This document shows positions 1 to 10,192 of a DNA stretch of 64,000 bases, piece after piece. Source of the DNA: Providencia heimbachae ATCC 35613 (GTDB lineage Bacteria > Pseudomonadota > Gammaproteobacteria > Enterobacterales > Enterobacteriaceae); assembly GCF_001655055.1 (NCBI RefSeq), contig NZ_LXEW01000040.1, positions 1 through 64,000 of the forward strand, read 5' to 3'. The notes under the pieces are model-generated. The model worked only from the letters and a program-made list of their open reading frames with translations, had not been told where the DNA came from and ran no database searches. The first letter of the stretch is position 1, and the number at the start of each line of letters is the position of its first letter. The translations under genes and the position numbers were made by a program.

Positions 1-500
1 ACTAACCCTAGTCACGTAGTTATCTACGTTCCTAGGGATTAGCTTCACTTGCCGCCTTGCTACAACTCGAACTATTTAGAGTATTAGATACTCGTTGTAT
101 TTCAAGCTATAGCCGTGTTGGCTATGCTCACTAACCCTAGTCACGTAGTTATCTACGTTCCTAGGGATTAGCTTCACTTGCCGCCTTGCTACAACTCGAA
201 TTATTTAGAGTATTAGATACTCGTTGTATTTCAAGCTATAGCGGTGTTGGCTACGCTCACTAACCCTAGTCACGTAGTTATCTACGTTCCTAGGGATTAG
301 CTTCACTTGCCGCCTTGCTACAACTCGAATTATTTAGAGTATTAGATACTCGTTGTATTTCAAGCTATAGCCGTATTGGCTACGCTCACTAACCCTAGTC
401 ACGTAGTTATCTACGTTCCTAGGGATTAGCTTCACTTGCCGCCTTGCTACAACTCGAACTATTTTGAGTATTAAAAACTTTTTATATTTCGGGCTGTAGC
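1..500. repeat. Tandem array of four 129-bp repeats
   Basis: Near-identical units begin at 1, 130, 259 and 388, a period of exactly 129 bases. The first touches the window edge, so more copies may lie outside, and the last decays after about 465. Each unit has a long imperfect hairpin (arms CCCTAGTCACGTAG and CTACGTTCCTAGGG) and a smaller one (GAGTAT-TAG-ATACTC) nested between TACAAC and GTTGTA. Units differ by only a few substitutions, for example GCC or GCG before GTGTTGG, so amplification looks recent. The unit resembles palindromic intergenic elements dispersed in Yersinia, Serratia and Photorhabdus-type genomes; I cannot name the family. No open frame of note crosses it. Confidence 0.93.
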
Positions 501-680
501 AGTGTTATTCTTTAATAAAATCAGGGTGTTAATTTTAATTAACTTGCATTATTGAGAGGGATTAATCACCCATCTGACTTTATCAAAAGCTGAGAAGCGG
601 CTATTTAATCATAAAAGTTATTCAATAGCATAGATTGATTCGATAAAAGTGAGGTGATCGCATTGGGGGGTAAAAAATAA
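501..680. other. AT-rich spacer after the repeat array
   Basis: Between the repeat array and the cyo terminator I see no credible coding frame, RNA gene or strong hairpin. Confidence 0.5.
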
Positions 681-705
681 AAACGGCAGGGAAGGCCTGC
701 CGTTT
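681..705 (-). terminator. Rho-independent terminator of the cyo operon
   Basis: A perfect 10-bp stem AAACGGCAGG/CCTGCCGTTT with a 5-base loop is followed on the minus strand by a T-rich tail. It lies 31 bases beyond the cyoE stop codon. Confidence 0.9.
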
Positions 706-735
706 AGACGGTTCAGTCATCGATAATGAGGTAAA

Positions 736-1623
736 TTATCTGACGAGCGCTATAACAGTATCGCTTGAAACGATAGGGTCAACTGACATCATCACACTGA
801 GCGAAGTGATCGCTACGATAGAGAAGATAAACAGTTTTCTTGCCCAAACACGGTCATCATTTTCGCTTTTGAAGCCGGAAATTGCCATGCCGAGCCACCA
901 TAAACTGACTGCTGCGCCAACAATCAGATATTTATAACCCGCATATCCACTGACTGCTAACATTAATGTTGCGACCATAAACGCGAGGATGTACAAGAAG
1001 ATATGCGTCTTAGCGACAGATATTCCCTTGATAACCGGTAACACAGGAATGTTAGCTGCTTTATAATCCTTGAAGCGGAAAATGGCAATCGCATAGGAAT
1101 GCGGCATCTGCCACAAGCTGAAAATTAATAATAGGATAAGTGCACCCATATCAAATTCATTTGTGACGGCGCAGTAGCCGATAACCGGCGGTGCTGCGCC
1201 AGATAGGCTGCCAATTAGCGTGCCATAAACTGACTTACGTTTCATATATAGGCTGTAAACACCTACATAAACGATGAAACCGATCACTGCAAGTAGCATT
1301 GCTAGTGCATTGGCTGCTACAAGTAGTAGCAGCATACCAGCAATACCTAATACAGTAGCGTAAATCAGGCTAACTTTCGGGTCAATCAGCCCTCTAACTA
1401 AAGGGCGATTCTTGGTTCTTTCCATGATACGGTCGATATCACGGTCGATGTAGTTGTTGAAAACACAACCAGAAGCCACGACCAGTGATACACCCAGCAA
1501 AGTCGCAATAAACAGCGGGTAGTCAATTGAACCTTTTGAGGCCAGAAGAAAACCGCCGATCACAGAAATCAGATTTCCGAAGATAATTCCTGGTTTGGTC
1601 ACTTGCAGGTATTGCTTAAACAT
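736..1623 (-). CDS. cyoE: Protoheme IX farnesyltransferase (heme O synthase)
   Basis: Converts protoheme IX to heme O by adding a farnesyl group, supplying the cofactor of the bo3 oxidase encoded upstream. The 295-residue protein has the length and multi-helix character of the UbiA prenyltransferase family. The first aspartate-rich motif, NNYIDRDID at residues 56-64, fits the NxxxDxxxD diphosphate-binding pattern, followed by the conserved R-T-K-N-R-P-L segment. A second acidic segment, [12 protein letters not shown], lies in the later cytoplasmic loop. It is the last gene of cyoABCDE, starts 12 bases after the cyoD stop codon, and is followed by a strong terminator. Inner-membrane location follows from the family. 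Confidence 0.97.
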   Translation of the reverse strand: MFKQYLQVTKPGIIFGNLISVIGGFLLASKGSIDYPLFIATLLGVSLVVASGCVFNNYIDRDIDRIMERTKNRPLVRGLIDPKVSLIYATVLGIAGMLLLLVAANALAMLLAVIGFIVYVGVYSLYMKRKSVYGTLIGSLSGAAPPVIGYCAVTNEFDMGALILLLIFSLWQMPHSYAIAIFRFKDYKAANIPVLPVIKGISVAKTHIFLYILAFMVATLMLAVSGYAGYKYLIVGAAVSLWWLGMAISGFKSENDDRVWARKLFIFSIVAITSLSVMMSVDPIVSSDTVIALVR

Positions 1624-1635
1624 ATCGGCAACTCT

Positions 1636-1968
1636 TTAGTCGAGCATCATATTGATGTTCAGGTTGTACATAATCCACAGAGAGCCAATAACAACGATAC
1701 CGATGATTAGCATAGTGAACAGGAATGCAACTAAGTTCCAGCGTTCCTCTGATGAAGTATTCATGTGCAAGAAACAAACAAGATGCACAAGAATTTGTAC
1801 AACCGCCATCCCGACAACAGTCCATAGGATTGCTGCTTGTGACGCAGTACCTTCCATCACCATCCAGAAAGGTATCACCGTTAGGATCACTGATAGAATA
1901 AAGCCAATCAGGTATGTCTTAACGCTACCGTGGCTTGCTCCAGTATGAGCATCTTTTGCATGACTCAT
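1636..1968 (-). CDS. cyoD: Cytochrome bo3 ubiquinol oxidase subunit IV
   Basis: A 110-residue inner-membrane protein with three hydrophobic helices, matching the size and composition of CyoD. It opens with a short His/Ser-rich cytoplasmic stretch ([14 protein letters not shown]) and contains the conserved [12 protein letters not shown] segment in the second helix. In the family this subunit helps assembly and stability of the oxidase core rather than catalysis. The start codon directly abuts the cyoC stop codon at 1969, so translation is probably coupled within the cyo operon. Confidence 0.96.
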   Translation of the reverse strand: MSHAKDAHTGASHGSVKTYLIGFILSVILTVIPFWMVMEGTASQAAILWTVVGMAVVQILVHLVCFLHMNTSSEERWNLVAFLFTMLIIGIVVIGSLWIMYNLNINMMLD

Positions 1969-2583
1969 TTAAATAGCCCCCAGAAGATAAACAACGGTAA
2001 ATACACAGATCCAAACCACGTCTAAGAAGTGCCAGAATAAGCTTAGGCAATTTAAACGTGTTTTGTTCACCTCGGTCAGACCACGGCGAGAAACTTGAAT
2101 CATCATGATAATAATCCAAATCAGACCCGCAGTTACGTGTAGACCGTGCGTTGCAACTAAGGCGAAAAAGCCAGATAAGAAGCCACTACGATCTGGACCA
2201 AAACCTTCAGCGATCAGCTCATGGAATTCATACACTTCCATGATAACGAAGCCAAGACCCAGTAGGAAGGTTGCGAATAGCCATAAATTGACTGATGCAA
2301 TCTTACCTTTATGCATCGCAATCATTGCGAAGCCGTAAGTGATACTACTGACAAGTAGTAAGAATGTTTCGCCTAATACGAACTTCAGACTGAAGATATC
2401 TTTACCAGCAGGGCCGCCAGCAGTTCCATCAGACAAAACAACATAGGTAGCAAATAAACTCGCAAACAGAATCAAGTCGCTCATTATATAGAGCCAGAAA
2501 CCGAATACTTTAGTGCCACCTGCATCATGGTGCCCATGCTCGGCATGGGCTACGTTTTGATTAGTCATTGTATTAGTTGACAT
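1969..2583 (-). CDS. cyoC: Cytochrome bo3 ubiquinol oxidase subunit III
   Basis: Subunit III (COX3 family) of the terminal oxidase, 204 residues with five hydrophobic helices. The N-terminus [18 protein letters not shown] is nearly the E. coli CyoC sequence, and [17 protein letters not shown] and [17 protein letters not shown] are typical COX3 helices. The subunit carries no metal and is structural. The gene overlaps the end of cyoB by 11 bases, which suggests translational coupling. Confidence 0.97.
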   Translation of the reverse strand: MSTNTMTNQNVAHAEHGHHDAGGTKVFGFWLYIMSDLILFASLFATYVVLSDGTAGGPAGKDIFSLKFVLGETFLLLVSSITYGFAMIAMHKGKIASVNLWLFATFLLGLGFVIMEVYEFHELIAEGFGPDRSGFLSGFFALVATHGLHVTAGLIWIIIMMIQVSRRGLTEVNKTRLNCLSLFWHFLDVVWICVFTVVYLLGAI

Positions 2584-4564
2584 CGTTCACACCTGCCTTA
2601 CGTAATTCTTCAAAGTGCTTATTCTCGATCTCCTCGATTTCAGCCACAGGTACGTAGTAATCAACATCTTCGTCGAAGCTTTTTACAATCCAAGTTACGA
2701 TCATGCCACCGAAACCAATGATTGCCAGCCACCAGATGTGCCAAATCATTGCGAAACCTAAAACCAAGCTAAATGCAGCGATGATAACGCCTGCGCCTGT
2801 ATTTTTCGGCATATGAATTTCTTCATATGAAGTCGGTTTCTTATGAGCGATACCTTTTTCTTTCATGTCCCACCAAGCATCACGAGTTTGAATATGTGGT
2901 TCAATCGCGAAGTTATAGAATGGTGGAGGAGAAGAGGTTGCCCATTCAAGTGTACGTCCGCCCCATGGATCTCCCGTTAAATCACGGTTTTCATTACGGT
3001 CACGGATACTCACAATAATTTGGATAACTTGACATGCAATACCAATTGCGATGACAGCAGCACCAACGGCAGCAGTCACTAGCATTGCGTGGTAAGCAGG
3101 GTCAATATTCTGGCTTAAACGACGGGTCATCCCCATGAAGCCCAGAATGTACAGTGGCATAAAGGCTAAGAAGAAACCGATGATCCAGAACCAGAAGGCA
3201 CGAACACCCCATTTCTCATTTAGTGTAAAGCCGTAGGCTTTCGGGAACCAGTAAGTCATACCAGCAAAACAACCGAAGACAACACCACCGATAATCACGT
3301 TATGGAAGTGAGCAATCAGGAATAAGCTGTTGTGCAGAACGAAGTTTGCACCCGGTACGGCTAATAGAACACCGGTCATACCACCCACAGAGAACGTGAT
3401 GATAAAGCCGATTGTCCACAGCATTGGTGATTTAAGTTCGATACGACCTTGGTACATAGTGAACAGCCAGTTGAAGATCTTAACCCCTGTTGGGATTGCA
3501 ATAATCATGGTGGCGACGCCAAAGAAGGCGTTAACGTTCGCACCGGAACCCATCGTAAAGAAGTGGTGCAGCCAAACGACGAATGACATCACAGTAATGG
3601 CGATGGTTGCCCATACTAATGAGGTATAGCCAAACAGGCGCTTTTTGGAGAATGTTGCAGCGACTTCAGAGAATACACCGAATACAGGTAGTACAAGGAT
3701 ATAAACTTCTGGATGACCCCAAGCCCAAATTAGGTTGATGTACATCATCATGTTGCCACCCATATCATTTGTGAAGAAATGGGTACCGATATAACGGTCT
3801 AAGGTCAACAGAGTGAGTGTCACAGTCAAAATTGGGAATGCAGCGACAATTAGCACGTTAGTACAAAGCGCGGTCCAGCTAAATACAGGCATTTTCATCA
3901 TCGACATACCCGGTGCACGCATACGGATAATAGTCGCAATGAAGTTAACACCCGTTAAGAGTGTCCCGATACCGGATATCTGGAGACTCCAAAGCCAGTA
4001 ATCGACCCCGACTCCAGGATTGTACTCCAAGCCTGACAACGGCGGATAAGCTAACCAACCGGTTTGCGCGAATTCACCTACCCCTAAAGAGATGTTGATA
4101 AGAACAACACCGACAACAAAGAACCAGAAGCTCAATGAGTTTAGGAATGGAAAAGCAACGTCACGCGCACCAATTTGCAGCGGTACAACGAAGTTCATTA
4201 AACCGACAACAAAAGGGGTTGCCATGAAGAAAATCATGATAACGCCATGCGCGGTAAAAATTTGGTCATAGTGATGAGGGTTTAAATAGCCCTCTTGGCC
4301 AGCAGAAGCAAGAACTTGCTGACCACGCATCATGATGGCATCGGCGAAGCCACGGAACAACATGACCATCGCCACAATGATGTACATGACACCAATTTTT
4401 TTATGGTCAACAGTGGTTAACCATTCTTTCCACAGCCATTTCCATTTACCAAAATACGAAATCGCACCAACTAAGCCAAGTCCACCAAGGACGATGGCAA
4501 TCAGCGTGACGACGATAATTGGCTCATGAAGTGGAACAGCATCGAGTGTTAATTTTCCGAACAT
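2573..4564 (-). CDS. cyoB: Cytochrome bo3 ubiquinol oxidase subunit I
   Basis: Catalytic subunit of the proton-pumping quinol oxidase that reduces oxygen to water; it holds low-spin heme b and the heme o3-CuB centre. I start at the ATG giving [15 protein letters not shown], which matches E. coli CyoB, yields its usual 663 residues and has AGGAA upstream at the end of cyoA; an in-frame start at 4594 would add ten residues inside cyoA. Metal and heme ligands are visible: the HPEVY motif with the histidine-tyrosine pair, WLHHFF with the CuB histidine pair, and LIAHFHNV with the two histidines for heme o3 and heme b. The C-terminal [15 protein letters not shown] is also family-typical. Confidence 0.98.
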   Translation of the reverse strand: MFGKLTLDAVPLHEPIIVVTLIAIVLGGLGLVGAISYFGKWKWLWKEWLTTVDHKKIGVMYIIVAMVMLFRGFADAIMMRGQQVLASAGQEGYLNPHHYDQIFTAHGVIMIFFMATPFVVGLMNFVVPLQIGARDVAFPFLNSLSFWFFVVGVVLINISLGVGEFAQTGWLAYPPLSGLEYNPGVGVDYWLWSLQISGIGTLLTGVNFIATIIRMRAPGMSMMKMPVFSWTALCTNVLIVAAFPILTVTLTLLTLDRYIGTHFFTNDMGGNMMMYINLIWAWGHPEVYILVLPVFGVFSEVAATFSKKRLFGYTSLVWATIAITVMSFVVWLHHFFTMGSGANVNAFFGVATMIIAIPTGVKIFNWLFTMYQGRIELKSPMLWTIGFIITFSVGGMTGVLLAVPGANFVLHNSLFLIAHFHNVIIGGVVFGCFAGMTYWFPKAYGFTLNEKWGVRAFWFWIIGFFLAFMPLYILGFMGMTRRLSQNIDPAYHAMLVTAAVGAAVIAIGIACQVIQIIVSIRDRNENRDLTGDPWGGRTLEWATSSPPPFYNFAIEPHIQTRDAWWDMKEKGIAHKKPTSYEEIHMPKNTGAGVIIAAFSLVLGFAMIWHIWWLAIIGFGGMIVTWIVKSFDEDVDYYVPVAEIEEIENKHFEELRKAGVNDVN

Positions 4565-4568
4565 GCCC

Positions 4569-5516
4569 TTATTCCTCAGCGCCTGCATGAGCATTATGGC
4601 TCATATGCATAGATTGACCTGTAGATTCTTCTTTCGTTTCTACAGGCGCGTGACCTTGATGGTGCTCATGACCAAACTTCAGAACAATTTCGTCATACAG
4701 TTTAGGTTTCACGCTAGAGAAGTAGGTAACAGGAACGTTAATGCTTGGCTTCGCAACTTCATCGAATGCCTGCATTGTATCCATTGTTTTAGGCGAAGCT
4801 TTTACCTTCTGTACCCACTCATCAAAACCTTGGCGATCCGGTGTTGCAATAGCATTGAACTTCATATCGGAGAAGCCTTTACCACTATAGCTTGCGGAGA
4901 AGCCTTTATAAGTACCGGGTTCATTAGCGATTAAGTGAAGTTTAGTTTGCATACCTGCCATCGCGTAGATTTGGCCACCTAAAGATGGAATGAAGAACGA
5001 GTTCATCACCGAATCAGACGTGATTTTGAAGTTGACTGGCACGCCCGTAGGGAATGCGATTTCATTGACTGTTGCGATACCTTGCTCCGGATAAATAAAT
5101 ATCCATTTCCAGTCAGCAGAAATAACTTCAATTGTGACAGGTTCCTGATCACTGACTAATGGCTGATAAGGATCCAGCTCATGAGTCGTTTTCCAAGTAA
5201 TTGTACCTAGAATAACAATAATGATGATTGGAACAGTCCAGCAGACTAGCTCAATTTTATTTGAGTGAGCCCAGTTAGGACGATAGGTTGCTGACTTATT
5301 GGATTCTCGATATTTTACGGCAAAGATAAATGCCATAAAGATTACCGGAATCACAACAAGGAGCATCAAGCCAATTGCAATAAGAATTAGCTCTTTTTGT
5401 TTCACGCCAACGGCGCCTTTAGGATCCATCAACACCATATCGCAACCGCCCAATAGTAAGGCTGCTACAACCAGTGAGATTGCTCCAATACTTTTTTTGT
5501 AGTTCATAAGTCTCAT
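4569..5516 (-). CDS. cyoA: Cytochrome bo3 ubiquinol oxidase subunit II (lipoprotein)
   Basis: Subunit II of the bo3 oxidase, about 315 residues. The chosen ATG gives [11 protein letters not shown] and a lipoprotein signal ending in the lipobox LLGGC, as in E. coli CyoA; a TTG at 5528 would add four residues and lacks support. Two membrane helices ([19 protein letters not shown] and [18 protein letters not shown]) anchor a periplasmic cupredoxin-like domain. This domain lacks the CuA-binding cysteines, as expected for a quinol rather than cytochrome c oxidase. The His-rich tail ([19 protein letters not shown]) is notable. It is the first gene of the operon; the cyoB start follows its stop codon after four bases. 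Confidence 0.97.
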   Translation of the reverse strand: MRLMNYKKSIGAISLVVAALLLGGCDMVLMDPKGAVGVKQKELILIAIGLMLLVVIPVIFMAFIFAVKYRESNKSATYRPNWAHSNKIELVCWTVPIIIIVILGTITWKTTHELDPYQPLVSDQEPVTIEVISADWKWIFIYPEQGIATVNEIAFPTGVPVNFKITSDSVMNSFFIPSLGGQIYAMAGMQTKLHLIANEPGTYKGFSASYSGKGFSDMKFNAIATPDRQGFDEWVQKVKASPKTMDTMQAFDEVAKPSINVPVTYFSSVKPKLYDEIVLKFGHEHHQGHAPVETKEESTGQSMHMSHNAHAGAEE

Positions 5517-5528
5517 CCACGACCCCAA

Positions 5529-5942
5529 ATGACAAAGATTCTAATTGTCGTTTCATCAGTGCGGGCATTTTACGGTAAGGTTATGCGAGTGTAAATGATT
5601 GTAAGGTAAAGAAACTGAATTGTTAGCTCTTTATGTTAATATGATCACATGTGAAGAATTTATATCAAAAAAGTTAAAAACGATGGGAATTATATGCATG
5701 TATTGATAAAACCGTATTAATACTAAATTATCTTGGTAATTTTTCAAGGAAAAATATACACAAAAGAAGATAAAAAAACACAGAACTGATATAAAAGTTA
5801 AGCTAATCACTAGGGGAAAATACGATATTTAGTGCCAGCAAAGCAATATTAGGTACTTTACTGGCGAAATAGTGAAGAAAAATTATTACTTTTTGATAAA
5901 AAAAGAAATTTTTAAAATATTTATACAATCTGTCTTAAAAAG
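5529..5942. other. AT-rich intergenic region upstream of cyoA
   Basis: About 410 very AT-rich bases separate cyoA from the porin gene transcribed towards it. The cyo promoter must lie here. I see no clean -35/-10 pair and no strong terminator for the porin gene, and report no specific site. Confidence 0.5.
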
Positions 5943-6713
5943 TCAGAAGGTATACTTTAATGTATAAATGATTGCATCTTGGTAAAACGTATCACCCAAC
6001 TTATTGTCAGCATAACGGTATTGCACCCCGGCTGATATATTTGGCGTTGCATTCCACCACAATGCTAATGCACCATTGATACCGTTTCGTTTTCCACCGT
6101 TATAGCGCTTGTTACGAGCGAATTCCATCTCGTGCCAGTTAGTGACCATGAAATTTTCTTCGAACATATTGAAGTTATAACCCGCCACCCAGCCGACCAC
6201 ATACCCGTTATTACCCGAATAGAATGTTTGGTCAACATAATGCAGTGCTGCAAAAGGCTTAAACCACAGATCACCAAATGATGTGTTGTATCCGAATCCA
6301 TATAATGTATTCACATCATGAAAATTCCCGCCATATTTAGTTCCCGGTAAAGACCAGGTACCATAGACATGCCCATAAAGATTAAATCCAGTATCACCTA
6401 GGTAGAAGCGTCCTGTTGTCTTGATGGTATAACGTTGGTTACGACCAGAATCGGTATGTTGTTTGTTAAATGGGTTTTCTAAATCAGCAAAACCATATAG
6501 CTCACCCCAATTGAAGTTAGCCCCTCCTTCAAGTTCAATGTAAGCAAAATCTTTTTTACGTGTAGTCTTTTCAGATTTGGTTTCAGTGCGATGTGACCAA
6601 TCTAAATAGTTGATATTGATATCCGCAAACCCATTTTGATATCCAAGAAAATCTTCAGAGTATGCGTTACCTGTGAATGTTACACAGGCTGCGACACAGA
6701 GCAGTTTTTTCAT
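5943..6713 (-). CDS. Tsx/OmpK-family outer membrane channel
   Basis: A 256-residue predicted outer membrane beta-barrel with a signal peptide (MKKLLCVAACVTFTGNAYS, cleavage before EDF) and a C-terminal phenylalanine (YTLKYTF) typical of BAM-assembled porins. The pattern of FLGYQNGFADININYLDW near the N-terminus, aromatic-rich alternating strands and late WWNATPNISAGVQYRY match the nucleoside-specific channel Tsx/OmpK family. In E. coli Tsx takes up nucleosides and binds phage; substrate specificity here is not shown by the sequence. It stands alone between ampG and cyo on the same strand, and a CRP-like site lies about 130 bases upstream, in keeping with cAMP-CRP control of tsx. Confidence 0.85.
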   Translation of the reverse strand: MKKLLCVAACVTFTGNAYSEDFLGYQNGFADININYLDWSHRTETKSEKTTRKKDFAYIELEGGANFNWGELYGFADLENPFNKQHTDSGRNQRYTIKTTGRFYLGDTGFNLYGHVYGTWSLPGTKYGGNFHDVNTLYGFGYNTSFGDLWFKPFAALHYVDQTFYSGNNGYVVGWVAGYNFNMFEENFMVTNWHEMEFARNKRYNGGKRNGINGALALWWNATPNISAGVQYRYADNKLGDTFYQDAIIYTLKYTF

Positions 6714-6845
6714 AATGTATTATTTTCATTTAATTATTGATGGAGTTAATCGCTTGGTGAATTGTTCGTCTATTTATTTACATAAACTAAACATGTGAGA
6801 TATTAGACTTTGAAATTGCAATTAAGAAATATATTTCAATGAAAA

Positions 6846-6861
6846 AGTGACATTGATCACG
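6846..6861. promoter_or_regulatory. Candidate CRP-binding site upstream of the tsx-like gene
   Basis: The core GTGA-CATTGA-TCAC at 6847-6860 is a perfect 4+4 dyad with the 6-base spacing of the CRP consensus, 133 bases before the porin start codon. Regulation is inferred from the E. coli tsx precedent. Confidence 0.5.
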
Positions 6862-6920
6862 ATAATTTATCGTTATCGAGAGGGTTTGCGATAGGGATCG
6901 AATTGGTTTTAATAAATCAA

Positions 6921-6953
6921 ATTACCTAAACTAATAAAATTAATTTAGGTAAT
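6921..6953 (-). terminator. Probable ampG terminator
   Basis: A perfect 10-bp inverted repeat ATTACCTAAA/TTTAGGTAAT lies 26 bases past the ampG stop codon. On the minus strand it is followed by a T-rich stretch. The stem is AT-rich and so of moderate strength. Confidence 0.55.
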
Positions 6954-6978
6954 TAATAATTGATAAGAAAAAGATTAT

Positions 6979-8505
6979 TTATTGTTTAGTGACTTTTCGG
7001 ACGGCAAGAAAATCTAAACTACCACCGATAATTAAACTGATAGCGCCGATACCAATACCGATATTGAATATTAGGTTTTGGTAGTAAGGTAAGTCAAACC
7101 AGAGTGATAACTGTGAAGTGAAGAAATAAATTTTGACGGCGCTAAATGAAAAAATAAGTAGGCTCAATAGCCAAATTGCCAAGCAACTAACGCCAGCCAG
7201 CAGTGCGTATACCGCAAATTTATAGCTATTAGCAAACTTCACTCGGCGTTGGAATAAGCCCGTTGTTTGTGTGTAGACCAATGACGTTCGACAAGCTAGG
7301 AGCAGTAATATCCCCGGTACAGCAACCCCAATCGAAATTAAATAAAATAAAGGCCAACCATAAGTACTCACAAAGATACTGGCGACAGGACCAATATAGA
7401 CCCGACCGACAGCGGATAAAGCAGATAAAAGTGCAAATTGAGTCGCGGATAATGATTTATTACATAGCGTCATTAGTAGCGCGACAAATGCAGCAGTTCC
7501 CATTCCTGAGAAAATATTCTCAAGAAAAATAATCGAACCCATGCTGATAATATGAGGTGGGGTAACCGCTAAGAACCAATAGCCAATATTAGAGACGCCC
7601 TGTAAAAGCCCAAAAACCAATAAGGCTCTAAATAAGCTCATGTTTCTCATGAGGTAACCACCAAGGAGCGCCCCCAAAATCGTTGCTGCCATACCAACCG
7701 TTTTATTGACCGTTCCGACTTCGCTCAGGCTAAACCCTAATGCATTGAGCAAAAAGTTAGTATTGAGCGCCATAACAAAAGCATCACCCATTTTATAAAA
7801 AACGAGCAAGAGTAAAATTAACCACGCATTATTGCGGCTAAAAAATTCCGCGAGAGGCTCGTAAATAGCATCTTTTAAAGATGCGGGAGGTGCAAGGTCT
7901 TCTTCGGGTTCTCGAGAAAGCAATGTGGCGATAACACCAATGACCATAAGGCCTGCCATCAGCAAATAAAGTTGTTGCCATGTCAAAAACTTATCTGCTA
8001 GCCATAATGCCAAGCCACCAGAAACCAGCATACTGATTCGATAACCCATCACCGAGGTTGCTGCACCAATTCCTCGTTCTTCAGCGCTTAATAAGTCAGT
8101 TTTATAAGCATCGAAAACAATGTCTTGAGAGGCAGAACAAAAAGCAACCACCACGGCCAACGTTGCTAACCACCACAAATGTTGTGACGGGTTCATAAAG
8201 CCCATCGTGGCAATACTAATAATCAGTAAAATTTGGGTCGTCAGCAACCAACCTCGACGCCGGCCTAAAAAAGGTGGAGTGTAGCGATCCATCATTGGCG
8301 ACCAAAGGAATTTTAATACATAAGCTTGACCAACAAGAGAGAAAAAGCCAATTGTCCGAATATCGACGTTTTCAACGGTTAACCAAGCTTGTAACGTGCC
8401 AGCAGTCAGCGCTAATGGTAATCCTGATGCGAATCCCAAGAGTATGAGTATTATGTTAGTGGGTAGTTTGATGCGTGGCATTTTTTTCCTTTTATTACTC
8501 GTCAT
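6979..8505 (-). CDS. ampG: Muropeptide permease AmpG
   Basis: Inner-membrane major facilitator that imports anhydro-muropeptides released from the wall during growth, feeding peptidoglycan recycling and, in species with inducible AmpC, beta-lactamase signalling. The 508 residues are slightly longer than E. coli AmpG (491), mainly at the N-terminus. Highly conserved segments include LLGFASGLPLALTAGTLQAW, SLVGQAYVLKFLWSPMMDRY, FCSASQDIVFDAYKTD and ALLMTLCNKSLSATQFALL. The last two helices after residue about 430 match the extra C-terminal helices of AmpG. It lies downstream of yajG as in E. coli, with a 135-base gap. Confidence 0.96.
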   Translation of the reverse strand: MTSNKRKKMPRIKLPTNIILILLGFASGLPLALTAGTLQAWLTVENVDIRTIGFFSLVGQAYVLKFLWSPMMDRYTPPFLGRRRGWLLTTQILLIISIATMGFMNPSQHLWWLATLAVVVAFCSASQDIVFDAYKTDLLSAEERGIGAATSVMGYRISMLVSGGLALWLADKFLTWQQLYLLMAGLMVIGVIATLLSREPEEDLAPPASLKDAIYEPLAEFFSRNNAWLILLLLVFYKMGDAFVMALNTNFLLNALGFSLSEVGTVNKTVGMAATILGALLGGYLMRNMSLFRALLVFGLLQGVSNIGYWFLAVTPPHIISMGSIIFLENIFSGMGTAAFVALLMTLCNKSLSATQFALLSALSAVGRVYIGPVASIFVSTYGWPLFYLISIGVAVPGILLLLACRTSLVYTQTTGLFQRRVKFANSYKFAVYALLAGVSCLAIWLLSLLIFSFSAVKIYFFTSQLSLWFDLPYYQNLIFNIGIGIGAISLIIGGSLDFLAVRKVTKQ

Positions 8506-8640
8506 ACTTCGTATTACAGCTGTGTTGCCAGTACTCAGCTACCTAAATCTCATGCTTTTTGGAAAGGCTTCATTCAGCAATAGGGAAGTACATATATACT
8601 TCCCTATTAGCTTAATATTTAACGGATATATTTACGTGCA

Positions 8641-9222
8641 TTAATAGCGTGAATTTTGTCTGATAAAATCAGTCAGTTCTTGGTCGTTCGCCATATCAGT
8701 AATTAAATCAGTCAAAGCACTATTAATTGCGGCCTGAATTTTATCGTTAGTGGCACCCAAAAGTTCTTGCGTATTGAAATTACGCGTAAATGAACGAGTT
8801 TTAGTCGAACCATTAGGGGCGGTGGCATTGACACTCACACTTGAATTTACAGTGATGTTGTGGCGTAAACTGCCTTCGCTAACTTTGGCATCTAGCTTAT
8901 TCAACTGAACAACTAAATTGATATTGGCAGGAGACGTCACCATAAAACCACGTGCTGCCATTTGTTTTTCGACGGCTTCCTGCATTAAATAACGAGGGTC
9001 ACGGGAAGGGTTGAGAACAACTAAAGCCCCGTTACGATTAATCTCTGCCAATGATTTTTGGGTACGATTGTCAACACTGCTTACGCTAATCGAGGTCGCA
9101 TTCAGCGTTGGATTTTTCGCAGGTAACGTAATTTTGGGTTCGAGAGACAACGTATTATTACTTGCGGAACAACCCGCAAGTAACAGTAATGCAAAAAGTG
9201 GAAAACACAGTTTCTTTAACAT
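8641..9222 (-). CDS. yajG: YajG-family lipoprotein
   Basis: A 193-residue predicted lipoprotein with signal sequence MLKKLCFPLFALLLLAGC; the lipobox LLAGC places the acylated cysteine at residue 18 and serine follows. The body (SRDPRYLMQEAVEKQMAARG, then TDLITDMANDQELTDFIRQN at the end) matches E. coli YajG. No biochemical function is established for the family. It is paired with ampG and divergent from bolA, the same arrangement as in E. coli. Confidence 0.93.
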   Translation of the reverse strand: MLKKLCFPLFALLLLAGCSASNNTLSLEPKITLPAKNPTLNATSISVSSVDNRTQKSLAEINRNGALVVLNPSRDPRYLMQEAVEKQMAARGFMVTSPANINLVVQLNKLDAKVSEGSLRHNITVNSSVSVNATAPNGSTKTRSFTRNFNTQELLGATNDKIQAAINSALTDLITDMANDQELTDFIRQNSRY

Positions 9223-9502
9223 AATTTTTTCCAGTTCATCTTTCCTAATTGAAAATGTTCCGTTATGGTGCGGATAGCGGCAATAATCGTCAGCACAGGA
9301 TCGCCTATTTATCCTGAACTGTTTGACAACAATTTTTAAAAAAATTCACATCAACGTAGGGTTATCATAACATCGTGGCGTGATTATCCGATATTTCTAT
9401 AATAAGAAAATAGCAAAATTCTCGTTATGACTTTAATTTGGTTAATAATTATGCATTTTAAGGGATATCGAGGACAGCAAAGCTTAAATGAAGGAGCTTT
9501 TT

Positions 9503-9841
9503 ATGGTCGCCAATACATCGCTGGATATGCAATCTTGCGTTAGCCAAAAATTACAGGCTGCTTTTGAACCTATTCATTTGGAAGTTATCAATGAAAGTTA
9601 CCAGCATAATGTGTTACCCGGTTCAGAAAGCCATTTTAAAGTGGTTTTAGTCAGTGAAAAATTTGAAAATAAACGTATGCTTGGTCGTCATCGTGAAATT
9701 TATGCTATTTTAGCGGACGAGTTAGCGGGCGGTATTCACGCACTGGCTTTGCATACTTATACCCCTAAAGAGTGGGAAGAGTTAGCGAATACAGCACTAA
9801 AATCACCGGCATGCCGTGGTGTTGGTGGCGTAAACCGCTAA
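9503..9841 (+). CDS. bolA: Transcriptional regulator / Fe-S trafficking protein BolA
   Basis: Small BolA-fold protein linked to morphology, stress response and, with monothiol glutaredoxins, iron-sulfur trafficking. I start at the ATG preceded by AAGGAG at optimal spacing, giving 112 residues; the ATG at 9488 would include the ribosome-binding site itself. The core [20 protein letters not shown] and [16 protein letters not shown] carries the conserved C-terminal histidine used for metal binding in BolA-glutaredoxin complexes. It is the first gene of the conserved block bolA-tig-clpP-clpX-lon. Confidence 0.95.
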   Translation: MVANTSLDMQSCVSQKLQAAFEPIHLEVINESYQHNVLPGSESHFKVVLVSEKFENKRMLGRHREIYAILADELAGGIHALALHTYTPKEWEELANTALKSPACRGVGGVNR

Positions 9842-10192
9842 TTTATTATTCTTTGTCGCACATTTAATTATGCTTTTTGTCTTTTAGGTGTGCGTAGAAT
9901 GAGTTTGATGGCGGCTTTTTCTTCAATTTTGATGAAGAAATGCAATTTTTAGTCAGAAAAGTCACAAATAAAGAGGAATGATCGCTTCTTTTATCGGCTT
10001 TTCTCGACTCAGGGCGTATGCATCGGTATAATGTTGCGTCTAATTTTCAGTAAGGTTTCGGGACGCTTCTGATATCAGGGATGAGTGTTGTCAAAAACAA
10101 CGCCCCCGGTTCTGGAAGGGAGAAAGCCATTATGATTTAATGGCATAACTCTGGAGTAGACCGATCACTAAGATTTATTTTGAGGTAAGAAG
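9842..10192. other. bolA-tig intergenic region
   Basis: The 351-base gap must hold the tig promoter. A hairpin with arms TTTCTTCA/TGAAGAAA at 9918-9940 followed by CAATTTTT could be a weak bolA terminator, and GTTGT-CAAAA-ACAAC near 10087-10101 lies in the tig leader. No gene is seen. Confidence 0.45.

Noticed and set aside
1-500. Possible CRISPR array
   Set aside because: The whole 129-base unit is repeated without unique spacers, and no cas genes are nearby.
6065-6301. 78-codon minus-strand frame inside the porin gene
   Set aside because: Out-of-frame shadow of the tsx-like gene without start signals or family features.
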